Source: Adiantum capillus-veneris
Lineage: Eukaryota > Streptophyta > Polypodiopsida > Polypodiales > Pteridaceae
Length of the DNA stretch: 64,000 nucleotides
Assembly: GCA_014529385.2 (NCBI GenBank)
Contig: CM043947.1
Span: forward strand, 124,082,891-124,146,890
Direction: 5' to 3'
Under the pieces are notes generated by a model that saw only the letters and a list, made by a program, of their open reading frames with translations, made no database searches and was not told the origin of the DNA. This document shows positions 63,666 through 64,000 of the stretch, piece by piece (the first letter of the stretch is position 1; each line of letters begins with the position of its first letter). The position numbers and the translations under genes were made by a program.

Positions 63666-64000
63666 CAATGGTGATAATGCCCGCAAATAGAGGTCTTTCC
63701 CTTCCATTTCACTCCACACATTAGAATAAACATTGCAATTAGTAGAAAGATATATTTTCAACAATGTATGGTGTTCATGTTTGGTGCCCAAAGAGTAGGA
63801 GAAACTCTTGCATCACCAAACCCTGCCATCCTGCCTCTTGTTGATTATCATTAGATCATTTGATGTGCATATTTTTATTTTGTTGTAGAACAGATTGCCA
63901 TTTAGGAAACATTATTGTGTAAATTGTTTTAAGAAAAAAAAGTTCATCCCTTTGAAATCAATTCAATGGAAAGCATCCACCAAATGTCTGGATATCCTCT
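63666..64000. other. Flanking DNA, nothing recognised
   Basis: A/T-rich sequence without an ORF or repeat that I can support; it continues the DNA that was at 52,9xx before the chromovirus inserted. Confidence 0.5.

Overview
This is nuclear DNA of a land plant with a large, repeat-choked genome. The evidence is short spliceosomal introns (GT...AG, about 70-100 bp), two lineages of plant-type Ty3/gypsy retrotransposons (a chromovirus and a dual-RNase-H, Tat-like element), intron-containing DNA-transposon genes, and very dense dinucleotide microsatellites. A non-flowering plant (fern, lycophyte or bryophyte) is my guess, because the SWIM-type transposase at 6.5-9.8 kb is of a kind I associate with such genomes; that is inference. 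I see no ordinary housekeeping gene, rRNA, tRNA or CRISPR. Almost everything recognisable is mobile-element DNA, much of it nested.

Layout. 1-1155 (minus): the 5' part of an unknown intron-containing gene that is open to the window edge. 1.2-6.5 kb: a 39-bp minisatellite, homopolymer tracts and non-coding DNA. 6.5-9.8 kb: a multi-exon DNA transposase gene (DDE-like core plus a SWIM-like zinc site), broken near its start. 9.8-18.6 kb: no supported gene. 18.6-19.16 kb (minus): a gypsy integrase C-terminal remnant. 19.16-20.57 kb: the leader of a Tat-like retrotransposon, interrupted by an 11.8-kb terminal-inverted-repeat DNA transposon (20,567-32,343). That transposon has 33-bp TIRs (30/33 identical), and the unoccupied site is visible in a second copy of the leader at 34.5-35.9 kb.

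Inside the TIR transposon are a degenerate DDE transposase with a D...D...E pattern, an unknown minus-strand gene, and a 2-kb microsatellite block holding three GGCGCGC hairpins. Then comes a five-exon plus-strand gene whose single frame joins a histone-H3 fold (closest in features to centromeric H3), a Ulp1/SENP-type C48 cysteine protease domain, an acidic linker and an FCP1-like HAD phosphatase domain. A second minus-strand gene follows, homologous to the one at 1-1155 and sharing its intron position and phase. This cargo-carrying transposon is the most unusual object in the window.

32.4-50.2 kb: a Tat-like gypsy element (LTRs 32,409-34,247 and 48,260-50,163) with gag, protease, RT, degenerate RNase H, a second RNase H and an integrase whose catalytic Glu is Lys. 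A 7.07-kb non-autonomous LTR element (38,508-45,578, LTRs about 2.44 kb) sits in its RT. 50.2-53.0 kb: non-coding, with a 74-bp tandem duplication. 53,014-63,660: a complete chromovirus with 2.78-kb LTRs, a 5-bp target duplication (ATAGA), an initiator-tRNA-Met-like primer site and a terminal chromodomain. Its gag-pol is broken by two frame changes and in-frame stops, while an extra upstream ORF remains open and appears to be spliced from an exon inside the 5' LTR.

Many breaks in all these genes are single in-frame stops without a frameshift, as expected from C-to-T decay of methylated repeats. So most genes are decayed; the left-edge gene, the 3' two thirds of the SWIM transposase and the chromovirus accessory ORF are the ones still open.
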